From NCBI GenBank assembly GCA_020060105.1, contig JAGVAV010000019.1, positions 1-49,821 on the forward strand: a stretch of DNA of 49,821 nt, written 5' to 3'. The notes under the pieces are model-generated. The model was given only the letters and a program-made list of their open reading frames with translations. It had not been told where the DNA came from and did no database searches. The position numbers and the translations under genes were made by a program. The DNA comes from Candidatus Woesebacteria bacterium. GTDB lineage: Bacteria > Patescibacteriota > Microgenomatia > Woykebacterales > 2-01-FULL-43-14. This document shows positions 24,138-32,286 of this stretch, one piece after another (within the stretch, counting starts at the first letter, position 1; each line of letters starts with the position of its first letter).

Positions 24138-25047
24138 GAGGTTTAAATTTTCTCGCATACTTATTTTCCTTTCTTTGCCGGTTCTTCCCATTTTGTTTCA
24201 GATTCCCAACGGTAACCCTTACGATTCCGAGAAGCTCTTTATTCAGGAGCCTTTAGTGAATCAACTTTCCTTAGATCTTCCTTCACCCGCTCCTTATCCA
24301 TCTGAACTAGAGAATGTTAGCCCGCCGAATTTAACGGCCGCTTCTGCTCTCGTGATGGATTTGGACTCGGGCCGGGTTTTATATGAAAAGGAACCTTATC
24401 TAAGCCTTCCTCCGGCCTCCACGACAAAGATAATGACGGCGGTTGTCGCTTTAGAAACCTATCAGCTTTCAGATGTTTTAACGGTCAAAAATCTGAAAGT
24501 GACTGGAAACGTTATGGGGCTAAAAGAAGGAGAAAAGATATCCGTTCAAAATCTCCTTTATGGCTTGCTGATAAAATCGGGAAATGACGCTGCTTATGTT
24601 CTTGCGGCGAGCCATCCAAAAGGATACGAGCAGTTTATTTACTCAATGAATAAAAAAGCCGAAAGTTTGAACATGTTTAATACTCATTTTAGCAATTCGT
24701 CCGGACTACCCGATAAAAATCATTACACCAGTGTCCGAGATTTTTCCTTACTGACTGTCTACGCCTTAAAGAACCCTATTATCAACGAGATGATTAAAAT
24801 AAAAAAGATTACGGTTAGTAGCGTTGATAGTCAGTTCCAGCATTATTTGGAAAATACTAATCTTTTACTGGGCCACTTAGGGGTGGATGGAGTCAAAACT
24901 GGCTGGACTCAAGAAGCCAAACAGTGTTTGGTCGTTTCAGCAACTCGCGGCGGGCACCGGGTAATTGGGGTAATATTTAACTCAGAAGATCGTTTTGGCG
25001 AAGCCTCTTCACTCCTGAACTATGTATTCGCTCGTTACCGCTGGTAG
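24118..25047 (+). CDS. D-alanyl-D-alanine carboxypeptidase (peptidase S11, DacA type)
   Basis: The 309-residue penicillin-binding protein has an N-terminal signal or anchor (FSRILIFLSLPVLPILFQI) and the three active-site motifs: S-x-x-K in PPASTTKIMTA, S-x-N in IKSGNDAAYVL, and K-T-G in VDGVKTGWTQEA. It trims the terminal D-Ala from peptidoglycan stem peptides outside the membrane. It is shorter than E. coli DacA because the C-terminal beta domain and amphipathic anchor are missing, which is usual in CPR. Its start overlaps aspS by 20 bases and its 3' end overlaps the convergent unknown gene by 39 bases. Confidence 0.94.
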   Translation: MKRKDVKRFKFSRILIFLSLPVLPILFQIPNGNPYDSEKLFIQEPLVNQLSLDLPSPAPYPSELENVSPPNLTAASALVMDLDSGRVLYEKEPYLSLPPASTTKIMTAVVALETYQLSDVLTVKNLKVTGNVMGLKEGEKISVQNLLYGLLIKSGNDAAYVLAASHPKGYEQFIYSMNKKAESLNMFNTHFSNSSGLPDKNHYTSVRDFSLLTVYALKNPIINEMIKIKKITVSSVDSQFQHYLENTNLLLGHLGVDGVKTGWTQEAKQCLVVSATRGGHRVIGVIFNSEDRFGEASSLLNYVFARYRW

Positions 25048-26112
25048 GTAGATAGTGAAAGATGAAACTCGGTTATCTTGGGTAAAACCCTGGCCGGAAA
25101 AAACATAAATTGGTTGAAGGTAGTTTTGAAGGTTGCCGTCGTCAAAATAAGCCAAAGAAATATTTTGAATAGTAGCGCTAATGATATTTGGATTTTGGAC
25201 TTGAACAACCACCCCCTGGTTATTTAACAGGTCATTCCAGGCCTGTTCAGGGGTTCTGATAGGATAGGTATTTGTTTCGGCCGACTCAATCGGCCAGTAA
25301 GTATAGTTTACCGAAAGAATTTTCCTTTTTTCTCCCATTGAGATTAAGGCTCTGACCAAAGCCGCTTCGGGGTTGGGAGTGACAATGGGGTATTCCTGGC
25401 CGCTATACTGCAACTTGCTCCGGAAAAACTCTAATCTAATGGCGTTGGCTTCTGAAGGTGAGTTAACCTCTTTTTCCAGGTTTTTAGAGATAGAAACGTA
25501 TTTTGCAGATACAGACGCTTCTTGGAGATCTTTCGGTAGACTGACCCGTTGGCTAAGAAAGTTTTTTGCTTGAATAACCGCTGATTCAAGATCAAGTAAA
25601 GTAAGTTTGTTGGCAGAGCTGGTTTCAAGAACGGAAGAGTTAGCTTGGAAATCGTAATGATATTCAAAGTTTCCACTTATCGGGTCGATACGAAACTTTT
25701 CGTAAGGAAGACTGGGGTCCTGCCAGCGGTAATCGGTTTTAGAAACTATTTGCGGTTCGTTTTTAAAGCCAAATGAAGCGGCGACTTTTTTGGCGTTGTC
25801 CGTATTAAGAATATTTGGTTGGGGTTGAGGGACAACGTAAACAGGCAAGATGGGTGGAAGCTTGGGGAACCTACCGCTAACCGTTTCTAAGCTTAAGTTT
25901 ACGTTATAAAGGTTGACCAGGGATGGGGGAAGGCTGATTTTAGGCAGCTGTCCGAAAGGAACGGTTGGTTTGGGAGGAGGGTTTGGCTTAACGGCCTCCC
26001 AGACATATAAGCCACCGCTCCATAAAATCCTAAGGAGGATTAGGCCGATAATCGCTAAAACTGACCAGCGAGCAAATTTGCGGATAAGCTCAGAAGTTTC
26101 TGATAAAGACAT
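25009..26112 (-). CDS. Single-pass membrane-anchored extracytoplasmic protein, unknown function
   Basis: The 367-residue protein has one N-terminal membrane helix (ARWSVLAIIGLILLRILWSGGLY), a Pro-rich linker (KPNPPPKPTVPFGQLPK), and a large domain with repeated beta-type segments such as FEYHYDFQANSSVLETS. No family is recognised. The ORF track starts at 26145, but that ATG overlaps a TATAAT box of a good promoter (26144-26171), so ATG 26112 is the likely start with a leader of about 25 bases. The promoter is back to back with that of gltX. The 3' end runs 39 bases into the carboxypeptidase gene. Confidence 0.65.
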   Translation of the reverse strand: MSLSETSELIRKFARWSVLAIIGLILLRILWSGGLYVWEAVKPNPPPKPTVPFGQLPKISLPPSLVNLYNVNLSLETVSGRFPKLPPILPVYVVPQPQPNILNTDNAKKVAASFGFKNEPQIVSKTDYRWQDPSLPYEKFRIDPISGNFEYHYDFQANSSVLETSSANKLTLLDLESAVIQAKNFLSQRVSLPKDLQEASVSAKYVSISKNLEKEVNSPSEANAIRLEFFRSKLQYSGQEYPIVTPNPEAALVRALISMGEKRKILSVNYTYWPIESAETNTYPIRTPEQAWNDLLNNQGVVVQVQNPNIISATIQNISLAYFDDGNLQNYLQPIYVFSGQGFTQDNRVSSFTIYLPAVTSEYIVQE

Positions 26113-26143
26113 AAGGCAGGAACCAAAAAACAAATCAAAACGC

Positions 26144-26171
26144 ATTATAAATGCACTTGACGTACCGACAA
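26144..26171 (-). promoter_or_regulatory. Promoter of the anchored unknown gene
   Basis: On the minus strand TTGTCG (complement of 26166-26171) and TATAAT (complement of 26144-26149) are 16 bases apart. Confidence 0.75.
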
Positions 26172-26201
26172 TTCAAGGATTGGATTGTCTGATAGATTAG
26201 G

Positions 26202-26230
26202 TTGAGTATAACATCTAGGTATGCTAAAAT
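26202..26230 (+). promoter_or_regulatory. Promoter of gltX, giving a leaderless transcript
   Basis: TTGAGT (26202-26207) and TAAAAT (26225-26230) are 17 bases apart, and ATG 26238 follows after seven bases. The TTG used as start in the ORF track is the -35 box. Confidence 0.75.
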
Positions 26231-26237
26231 TCAAGGT

Positions 26238-27668
26238 ATGTTTAGAACTAGATTCGCGCCTTCTCCAACCGGGGAGCCGCATATCGGGAATATCCGGACA
26301 GCTTTATTTGAATATCTTGCCGCCCGTCACCAAGATGGTAAGTTTGTTTTGCGGATTGAAGATACGGATAAAAGCCGGGAGGTGCCGGGGAGCAAAGAAA
26401 AAATAATGTTGGGGTTGAGTTGGTTAGGTTTGGCTTGGGATGAGGGCCCAGAGGTTGGCGGGCCGTATGGACCGTATGTTTCGTCTGAAAGGCTGGATCT
26501 TTATCAAAAATTGGCTAAGGAACTAGTGGAAAAGGATTGGGCCTACTATTGTTTCTGTTCTCCCCAAAGGCTTGAAGAAGTCAAAAAAGCTCAAGTGGCT
26601 AAAGGAGAAATTCCTCGTTATGATCGGCACTGTCGAGCCCTTTCTCGTGAAGAATGCCAGATTCGGTTAGATAAAGAAGAAAAGGCAGTGATTCGATTAA
26701 AAGTTCCGGAAACGGGGGAGATCAGTTTTGACGATATTGTTCGAGGAAAAGTCACTTTCCAAAATAAAGACATTGATGATCAAGTTCTTCTCAAATCCGA
26801 CGGTTACCCGACTTATCACCTGGCGGTGGTTATTGATGATTATTACATGAAAATAAATTACATTATTCGGGCCGAAGAATGGCTCCCTTCAACGCCTAAA
26901 CATCTCCTACTTTATCAGGCATTCAATTGGGAAATTCCTTATTATGCCCATTTGCCGATGGTTTTAGGTCCGGATCGAGCCAAACTTTCCAAGCGCCACG
27001 GGGCGACCTCTTTACTGGAATATCGCGATAAAGGTTACCTGCCGGAGGCGATGATTAACTTCTTAGCTCTTTTAGGCTGGTCGCCGAAAGACGGGCGAGA
27101 TTTATTGACCAAAGAAGAGTTGATCAGGGAATTTAGTTTGGATCGGATTCAGAAAAACCCGGCTGTTTTTGATAAAGATAAATTGGACTGGTTCAATGGC
27201 CAATACATCCGTAAACTCGAGCCACAAGAACTTTCAGAGCGTCTGAAGCCTTTTATTCCCGCTGATTACGACAAAGAGTTGGTCAAGAAAGTAGTTCCGC
27301 TAATCCAAGATCGCTTGGTGACGCTGAAGGATTTTGCTGCCCTTACCGACTTTTTCTTCGTGGAGAAGTTGGAATACGATAAGAAGTTGTTAATCCAGAA
27401 GGGAAAAACGGTGGAAGAAGCGAAAGAAGGGTTGGAAAAAGCGGTTGAGTTGGTTGAAAAATCTGCTTGGGAGCACGACGCGCTTGAATCAGCCTTTCGA
27501 AGTCTGGCGGAAGAATTGGGTTGGAAAACTGGCGAATTATTTATGGCTTTACGGGTTGCCCTGACCGGCCGCACAGCGACGCCGCCTTTGTTTGAGACGA
27601 TGATAGTTCTTGGCCGGGAGAAAGTAGTGAAGAGGCTGAAGGAAGCCGTGGGGAAGTTAGCTGAATAA
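26238..27668 (+). CDS. gltX: Glutamyl-tRNA synthetase
   Basis: The 476-residue class I synthetase has the HIGH-like motif in APSPTGEPHIGNIRTALFEYL at the very N terminus, the KMSKS-like motif KLSKRHG at about residue 250, and the bacterial helical anticodon-binding domain. The start must be ATG 26238: family members begin within a few residues of the RFAPSPTG segment, and the upstream extension in the ORF track covers the promoter. It loads Glu on tRNA-Glu; in genomes without GlnRS it also mischarges tRNA-Gln for amidation by GatCAB. A tRNA-Gln lies 0.6 kb downstream. The 3' end overlaps the convergent HIT gene by 12 bases. Confidence 0.96.
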   Translation: MFRTRFAPSPTGEPHIGNIRTALFEYLAARHQDGKFVLRIEDTDKSREVPGSKEKIMLGLSWLGLAWDEGPEVGGPYGPYVSSERLDLYQKLAKELVEKDWAYYCFCSPQRLEEVKKAQVAKGEIPRYDRHCRALSREECQIRLDKEEKAVIRLKVPETGEISFDDIVRGKVTFQNKDIDDQVLLKSDGYPTYHLAVVIDDYYMKINYIIRAEEWLPSTPKHLLLYQAFNWEIPYYAHLPMVLGPDRAKLSKRHGATSLLEYRDKGYLPEAMINFLALLGWSPKDGRDLLTKEELIREFSLDRIQKNPAVFDKDKLDWFNGQYIRKLEPQELSERLKPFIPADYDKELVKKVVPLIQDRLVTLKDFAALTDFFFVEKLEYDKKLLIQKGKTVEEAKEGLEKAVELVEKSAWEHDALESAFRSLAEELGWKTGELFMALRVALTGRTATPPLFETMIVLGREKVVKRLKEAVGKLAE

Positions 27669-28073
27669 TTGGGTAAATTTCTCTCTTTCTTCCTCCGGCA
27701 ATTCTTTCCATAACTCCTTTTCGAACTTTTGGCTTTGTTGGTACAATTCATCTTCAAGCTCTCTTGGCTGAAGATGGAAATGAAGATGGTTAACTTTGAC
27801 CCAGCCGGGTTTGAGGAAAGGCCGGTAATTTGACCTGATGTCGCAACCGGTGGAGAATTTGGCCAAAACTGTTTCTTGCATTTTAATGACCGCGTCAAAT
27901 ATTTCCCGACGTTCTTCTTCGGATAGCTCCGAAGCTTTTTCCATGTGTCTTTTGGGAATGATGAGTAAATGACCTGGGACCAGACGGGGATTACTTAAGG
28001 CGACATAGTAGGTTTTACCCTCTTGGACAATCCTAGTTTTTTCTTCATCGATATCACAAAAAGGACAATTCAT
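27657..28073 (-). CDS. HIT family nucleotide-binding protein
   Basis: The 138-residue protein starts with a CPFC knuckle (MNCPFCDIDEE), has LVPGHLLIIPKRHMEKASEL, and ends its core with the histidine triad NHLHFHLQPR. HIT proteins hydrolyse or transfer nucleoside phosphates (AMP-lysine, dinucleoside polyphosphates, or galactose 1-phosphate uridylyl transfer); the substrate here is unknown. The long acidic C-terminal helix is unusual but not disruptive. A TATAAT box (complement of 28080-28085) is six bases before the ATG with no ribosome site, so the mRNA is probably leaderless. Confidence 0.9.
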   Translation of the reverse strand: MNCPFCDIDEEKTRIVQEGKTYYVALSNPRLVPGHLLIIPKRHMEKASELSEEERREIFDAVIKMQETVLAKFSTGCDIRSNYRPFLKPGWVKVNHLHFHLQPRELEDELYQQSQKFEKELWKELPEEEREKFTQLFS

Positions 28074-28107
28074 GATTAGATTATATCACGGTTGTAGATT
28101 ATTTATT

Positions 28108-28135
28108 GTAGGGACGGAAGATTTTCCGCCCCTAC
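28108..28135. repeat. 28-bp REP-like palindrome, copy 2
   Basis: It differs from the copy at 9458-9485 by two bases (GTAGGGACGGAAGATTTTCC at the start). It lies between the HIT promoter and the tRNA-Gln promoter. Confidence 0.8.
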
Positions 28136-28144
28136 GAGTCGGAT

Positions 28145-28173
28145 TTGTCTTTAGCCTCAAAATCGGATATAAT
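28145..28173 (+). promoter_or_regulatory. Promoter of tRNA-Gln
   Basis: TTGTCT (28145-28150) and TATAAT (28168-28173) are 17 bases apart. The transcript would begin near 28180 and include the inverted repeat in its leader. Confidence 0.75.
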
Positions 28174-28176
28174 AGA

Positions 28177-28273
28177 CAGTTAAAAGTGTAAGATGCAAAG
28201 TTAAAAGTTGATGAGTCAACATGACTAATAAGACCTATCCAATTTTTAATTTTTAACTTTAAACTTTTAACTG
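28177..28273. repeat. Inverted repeat of the CAGTTAAAAG type in the tRNA leader
   Basis: CAGTTAAAAG (28177-28186) is exactly complementary to CTTTTAACTG (28264-28273), and the inner arms (AAAGTTAAAAG and related words) are partly complementary. A small GTTGA/TCAAC hairpin lies inside. Confidence 0.65.
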
Positions 28274-28279
28274 TTTCGT

Positions 28280-28353
28280 TGCGGGATCGTCTAGTGGTAG
28301 GACATCGGGTTCTGGCCCCGGCAACCTAGGTTCGAATCCTAGTCCCGCAGCCA
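28280..28353 (+). tRNA. tRNA-Gln (anticodon CUG)
   Basis: The acceptor arms TGCGGGA and TCCCGCA pair with the usual first-base exception, the D-arm contains AGTGGTAGGACA, the anticodon loop is TTCTGGC with anticodon CTG, and the T-arm contains GGTTCGAATCC. The discriminator G and CCA end are encoded. A T-run at 28362-28370 probably ends transcription. Confidence 0.95.
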
Positions 28354-28446
28354 CTATTTCGTTTTTTTTTGATAAATTTAACATCAAGTCAATTGACATC
28401 TTGCACTCAAAAGATAATAATAATTTCAGTGAGTATAAATAAAGGA

Positions 28447-28932
28447 TTGATAAACGTTTCAAAAAAACTCATATTTTTGTTTGTTGTAATTGTATTGTCT
28501 CTCCTTGCTCTTCTATTTTATATAGCGAGCTTTAACACTAACCATTTTAGAAATTACGCTGAGTGGAAAGAGTACACAAATCCAAGGTTCGGCTATTCCT
28601 TCAAATACCCACCAGACTGGGAACTCGAAGCTGAACCAGGTGCATCAGAACAGGTAATCCGGGTTAAGAAAGGACCCTACTCTCTAAGTATATATTCGGG
28701 AGAGAGTAGAACCTTTGCCGGAAACGGTGGAAGAGTTTTAAAATCTGACCAAGTATTAGTTGGTGAAAAAAATTTCGAAAGAAAAAGATATCAAGGATTA
28801 TTCTCAATAATAGAGCTCACAAGTGAAACAAAAATAAATCAGATTTTGCTTTGGTATACAGAAGGGGAGATGGACAACAAAAACGAGGAGATTTATAAAA
28901 CAATCCTTTCCTACTTTAAGTTTTCCAAATAA
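28447..28932 (+). CDS. Single-pass membrane protein with PsbP-like YPPDW motif, unknown function
   Basis: The protein has an N-terminal membrane helix (KKLIFLFVVIVLSLLALLFYIAS) and an extracytoplasmic part with FGYSFKYPPDWELEAEPG, a motif seen in PsbP-like and related small exported proteins. No specific role can be given. The ORF track starts at TTG 28369, inside the T-run that ends the tRNA transcript, so TTG 28447 directly before the membrane helix is preferred; GTG 28429 is another choice. The coding sequence is more AT-rich than the neighbouring housekeeping genes, which suits an accessory origin. Confidence 0.55.
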   Translation: MINVSKKLIFLFVVIVLSLLALLFYIASFNTNHFRNYAEWKEYTNPRFGYSFKYPPDWELEAEPGASEQVIRVKKGPYSLSIYSGESRTFAGNGGRVLKSDQVLVGEKNFERKRYQGLFSIIELTSETKINQILLWYTEGEMDNKNEEIYKTILSYFKFSK

Positions 28933-29031
28933 ACACATTTTACGCTAATTCCCGCTACAAGTATTACTCATTTTTCGAAATTTATCTTTTCCTATAAAAA
29001 GAGTGATTTAGTAAACTGTAATAATTTCAGT

Positions 29032-29289
29032 AAAGAATTAAATAAACAACCGAGCTTTAAAGAAGCTCTTCAAGAAACAGATTTAGAGTATCAAGTTGCT
29101 CCTGCGATTATTGAAGCTAGAGTGAAAAAAGGATTAACTCAAGAATCTCTAGCCGAAGCAATGCATACTAAACAATCAGTAATTTCTCGTATAGAGGACG
29201 CTAAAACAGTCCCCTCACTTTCTTTCCTTAAACGATTAGCGCATGTTCTAAACGCATCGCTTCAAGACCAATTAAATTTTAGACAATAG
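29032..29289 (+). pseudogene. Remnant of an XRE-family (HigA-like) antitoxin, no usable start codon
   Basis: The frame that ends with TAG 29287-29289 encodes KELNKQPSFKEALQETDLEY, then IIEARVKKGLTQESLAEAMH and QSVISRIEDAKTVPSLSFLK, a clear helix-turn-helix of the type found in HigA antitoxins (about 86 residues). The frame stays open back to the previous stop at 28932 but contains no ATG, GTG or TTG before the middle of the domain, and no ribosome site. No toxin gene (HigB/RelE) is next to it. It is best read as a decayed toxin-antitoxin locus; rescue by a rare start codon cannot be excluded. The track missed it for lack of a start. Confidence 0.7.
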
Positions 29290-29559
29290 TGAGTAGACTA
29301 GTGGGGCAAAAAGACCAATCATTGGTTCTAAGCGTGTTGACTATAGCCAGCCATTCGATTCGTGCATTAAAAGTGCGCTCATTCATGGTCATAATCATTC
29401 GATTCACTCCGCTCGCTCATGGCTTTCAGCCAAAAATTAGCCAGAGGCTGTTCTTTGGGTAACCAGGTGATAAACCTCATTTTCAAGGACCGTCCCCTAA
29501 GTCCTCTACCGAGCGTAGTGCTAATACCAATTTGGTGTAAGTTTTGTTAACATATAGTT
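29290..29559. other. 270-base spacer with no convincing gene, probable decayed mobile DNA
   Basis: Short open frames exist on both strands (for example about 32 codons on the minus strand ending near 29375), but none has a recognised domain. The word AGGACCGTCCCC at about 29486 resembles ends seen near IS200-like elements. Together with the antitoxin remnant this suggests degraded accessory sequence. Confidence 0.4.
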
Positions 29560-29985
29560 ATGACGGAGAAATTAGGTACTTGTGTTATCGTTTTAAGTAA
29601 GGATAAACAGAAAGTTTTGCTTGGGAAGAGGCTTAACTGTTATAAAAGTGGCCACTATGGTTTGCCGGGTGGCCGCGTAGAAATAACAGAGCAAATCTTT
29701 GAATGCGTAAAAAGGGAATTATTGGAAGAAACAGGGCTTACCGCTAACTCTGTAGAGTATCTAGGGGTAATTCGGGAGTTACAAACTGATTATAGTTTTG
29801 TTCACTTCGCGTTTGTTTGTCATGATTTTTCTGGAGAACCGTTCGTACCTGAACCAGATAAATGCGAGGCCTGGGAATGGTTCACCCTAGAAAAGATTCC
29901 TCAGAATATCTTACCTGGGCATATCGCCGCCATTGACATCTTCTTGAACCCCCACTTTCCTCCGATTCGAGATATCTCTTCTTAG
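29560..29985 (+). CDS. Nudix hydrolase
   Basis: The 141-residue protein carries a complete Nudix box, G-x5-E-x7-REUxEExGU, read as GRVEITE, then seven residues, then RELLEETGL. The preceding CVIVLSKDKQKVLLGKR and the following FVCHDFSGEPFVPEPDKCEAWEW fit the MutT-like fold. Members hydrolyse nucleoside diphosphates linked to another group, and this one could clean oxidised or modified nucleotides; the substrate is unknown. A TAACAT -10 sits six bases before ATG 29560 with no ribosome site. A bidirectional terminator follows. Confidence 0.93.
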   Translation: MTEKLGTCVIVLSKDKQKVLLGKRLNCYKSGHYGLPGGRVEITEQIFECVKRELLEETGLTANSVEYLGVIRELQTDYSFVHFAFVCHDFSGEPFVPEPDKCEAWEWFTLEKIPQNILPGHIAAIDIFLNPHFPPIRDISS

Positions 29986-30013
29986 AAGATCAGTATCCGA
30001 TCGTTTCTAGTGG

Positions 30014-30048
30014 AAAAAAACACCGTCCTAAACGACGGTGTTTTTTTT
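30014..30048. terminator. Bidirectional Rho-independent terminator
   Basis: AAACACCGTC and GACGGTGTTT form the stem, flanked by an A-run and a T-run, between the Nudix gene (+) and the coiled-coil gene (-). Confidence 0.92.
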
Positions 30049-30082
30049 GTCTGAAGGCTCTATTTTTCCAAGTCGGAACAAA

Positions 30083-30934
30083 TCAATTTGCGGATTCCTC
30101 TACCTTTTCACGGAAGCTGGCAGAGGGAGTTGCTTCCGAACCATGGTTAAGTGTTATCCTGAAAGTGCCCCGAAGTTGAGCAATGTCATGGCGAATTTTT
30201 GCAAATTCGGCTCGAACTTTAGCTAACTCTTTTCGAACTTCCGTAAGGACGGCTTGAGGGTCTTGGGTTTGGCTGTTAATGCTCTCAAGTTTAGTTTTAA
30301 CTCCGGAAAGAGTAGTTTCGACGGTGTTTAATCGTTCGTTGATACTGTCAAGATTTTCTTGAAGCTCCTTTGTATCCTTGCCCTGGGACTTCAGTTCATT
30401 AATCAGACTTTGCACCTTTGGGGTTAACCCTTTAATCTTAGTTAAGAGTGACTCCAAGCGGCTGACAGCAAACGTTAGATTAGCTTTAGGCATCAAGGCT
30501 TGACGGCCTTTCTTTTCTTGAAACATCTGCTGAAGACCTCGAATCGCCTCTTCGTCTTTTCCTAGAGCTAACTTTTCTTTCACCTGATTTATTTCGTTAA
30601 GGGCCTCTTGAATTTCTTTAGTCAGCCGGGACTTTTCTTGTTCCGTTAAACGTTCATCTCCTTGAATCCGCTCTAAAATTCTCTTCAACTGATCTGCTCC
30701 CTTAAGGAGAATATGCCCGGTTTGACCTCTCAAACGACCCACTTCCTCAAGAGCAATTTTTCCGGAAGGACTAGAAGAATCCGAAGCTTGTTTTAACTGT
30801 TTGAACGATTCCCCAATACCCTTTAAGTTTTCAAACATCTTCTTCTGTCCAAGACCCTCTTGAGCCAAAGCCAGTCCGCTCGACGTGAAAATCAAGGCGC
30901 CGACCGTCAGAAAAACCAAGAAATGCTTTTTCAT
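30083..30934 (-). CDS. Secreted coiled-coil protein in the sigma/anti-sigma unit
   Basis: The 283-residue protein has a cleavable-type signal peptide (MKKHFLVFLTVGALIFTSSG, then LALAQEG) and is otherwise helical and rich in Lys, Glu and Gln. Long heptad-like stretches such as SRLESLLTKIKGLTPKVQSL and SINERLNTVETTLSGVKTKL indicate coiled coils. No catalytic residues are seen. It is the third gene of a unit with an anti-sigma-like protein and an ECF sigma factor, 12 bases behind the former, so it is likely a target or sensor of that system in the envelope. A bidirectional terminator lies downstream. Confidence 0.7.
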   Translation of the reverse strand: MKKHFLVFLTVGALIFTSSGLALAQEGLGQKKMFENLKGIGESFKQLKQASDSSSPSGKIALEEVGRLRGQTGHILLKGADQLKRILERIQGDERLTEQEKSRLTKEIQEALNEINQVKEKLALGKDEEAIRGLQQMFQEKKGRQALMPKANLTFAVSRLESLLTKIKGLTPKVQSLINELKSQGKDTKELQENLDSINERLNTVETTLSGVKTKLESINSQTQDPQAVLTEVRKELAKVRAEFAKIRHDIAQLRGTFRITLNHGSEATPSASFREKVEESAN

Positions 30935-30946
30935 TTGTCACCTCCT

Positions 30947-31534
30947 TCAATCTTTAAATTCAAAAAGAGAAACATTTATCGAATTCTCAATATCTTTCTC
31001 CGCCTGGCTGAGATCTTCCTGAATTATCCGTTCCGTTTTCTCTAACTCCCGGTCAACATTTCCAGTAGTAATTACACTGACAAAACCCCCTTCCTCCGGC
31101 GAATGAGAGACGTCTTTTCTTTCTTGGGGAGCCTGAGCCAACTGATTAGTGGGTTGAGGTAGAGAAGGAACTTTCAGATAGTTTAGTCCCCCAATTATGC
31201 CAAGACCTAGCACTAAAAATAAACCTAAGGACAAAGCTGCTTTTAACGGCCATTGTTTAAACATTCCCAAAGATCCTCCAAAGATAGTTTGAGAATGGTT
31301 AGCCTCGACGGAAGTGGGCGGCTTACTTAAAGGCAAGCGCATTAAAACCTTTTCCAGCGAACTTTTTGAGGGAATCAGATTCGCTCGTTCCGCTTCAAGG
31401 CGAGATAAAGTCGGTAATAACTCGATCAATTCTTCCCGAAACTCGGGAAAAAGTTCGGCCACTTGAGTATCGGATTTTCCTAACTTCTTTAAGCTGATTG
31501 CTTTTTCTAAGACCAATTCAAAATCATCTTTCAT
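30947..31534 (-). CDS. Membrane-anchored anti-sigma-factor-like protein
   Basis: The 195-residue protein starts with a cytoplasmic helical part (MKDDFELVLEKAISLKKLGK, AELFPEFREELIELLPTL), has one membrane helix at about 98-118 (WPLKAALSLGLFLVLGLGII), and ends with a Pro/Gln-rich extracytoplasmic tail. It has no zinc HxxxCxxC motif. Its position three bases after the sigma factor gene and its topology are those of anti-sigma factors in ECF systems, so a role in holding the sigma factor at the membrane is inferred from context, not from a named domain. Confidence 0.65.
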   Translation of the reverse strand: MKDDFELVLEKAISLKKLGKSDTQVAELFPEFREELIELLPTLSRLEAERANLIPSKSSLEKVLMRLPLSKPPTSVEANHSQTIFGGSLGMFKQWPLKAALSLGLFLVLGLGIIGGLNYLKVPSLPQPTNQLAQAPQERKDVSHSPEEGGFVSVITTGNVDRELEKTERIIQEDLSQAEKDIENSINVSLFEFKD

Positions 31535-31537
31535 AGC

Positions 31538-32149
31538 TTAGACCACCCCCAAGCTTTTCAACTTCTCTTTTAACTCTTTCAAAGCTCGGCATTGGATTTG
31601 CCTGACCGCTTCCTCACTTTTACTAATAACTTGAGCGATCTCCCGGTTTGACAAATCACTGATAAATTTTAGAATCACGACTTCTTGTTGAACCTCGTTC
31701 AAACTTTGGATTGCCTGACGTACTGAAGCCGCTTTCTCATCTTTCAATATTTTTTCTTCCGGACCGTCTTGTCCATCCGTTAAAGGAATAAATAAAAATC
31801 GGCTGTTTAGGGAAACTTCTTTTTTCTTTCGCCAGTGGTCAATAACGCAGTTTCTAGCTACCGTGAAAAAGTAAGCTAAGATTTCCCGGTTTCTTTCTTG
31901 GTACTTGTCCAGGGAATAGTAAACTTTCAAAAAGACGGTGCTTGTCAGATCTTCAGTCTCCTCCCTGTTTTTTACCCGCAGGTAAATGTAGCGATAAACG
32001 GGGAGATAATACATTCGATAAAGGCTTTCAAAGGCCTCCGTTTCTCCTTCCTTGGCTCTCTTCATCAATATTTTCGGATCGGTTTCAGTCAAACCAAATT
32101 TGGTTTGATCTGCCTGGTCCTGATTAGACCGAGATTGAGTCCCCATCAT
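31538..32149 (-). CDS. ECF-type RNA polymerase sigma factor (sigma-70 family)
   Basis: The 203-residue protein has region 2 (AFESLYRMYYLPVYRYIYLR, then EETEDLTSTVFLKVY) and region 4 (LNEVQQEVVILKFISDLSNR, EIAQVISKSEEAVRQIQCRALK), with the short linker typical of ECF sigma factors and no region 3. It should direct RNA polymerase to its own small regulon. The three-gene arrangement (sigma, anti-sigma-like, secreted coiled coil) suggests envelope sensing. There are two ATGs at 32149 and 32146; a GGAGG lies farther upstream. The upstream region may hold an autoregulated promoter, but I cannot define it. Confidence 0.93.
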   Translation of the reverse strand: MMGTQSRSNQDQADQTKFGLTETDPKILMKRAKEGETEAFESLYRMYYLPVYRYIYLRVKNREETEDLTSTVFLKVYYSLDKYQERNREILAYFFTVARNCVIDHWRKKKEVSLNSRFLFIPLTDGQDGPEEKILKDEKAASVRQAIQSLNEVQQEVVILKFISDLSNREIAQVISKSEEAVRQIQCRALKELKEKLKSLGVV

Positions 32150-32286
32150 AAATTAGTAACGGTAAACCTCCATTTTTGTGACAGACTTTCTAAACGTGAT
32201 TAAGTATATTACAAAGAAAAAAATTTTGACGGGTTGGCTGTTATCAGAAGAGTAAAAAGGTTATTCTTAGGTCAAAAAACCTATAA

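Noticed and set aside
28280-29559. Integrated element using tRNA-Gln as attachment site
   Set aside because: No repeat of the tRNA 3' end and no integrase were found downstream, although the region looks accessory.
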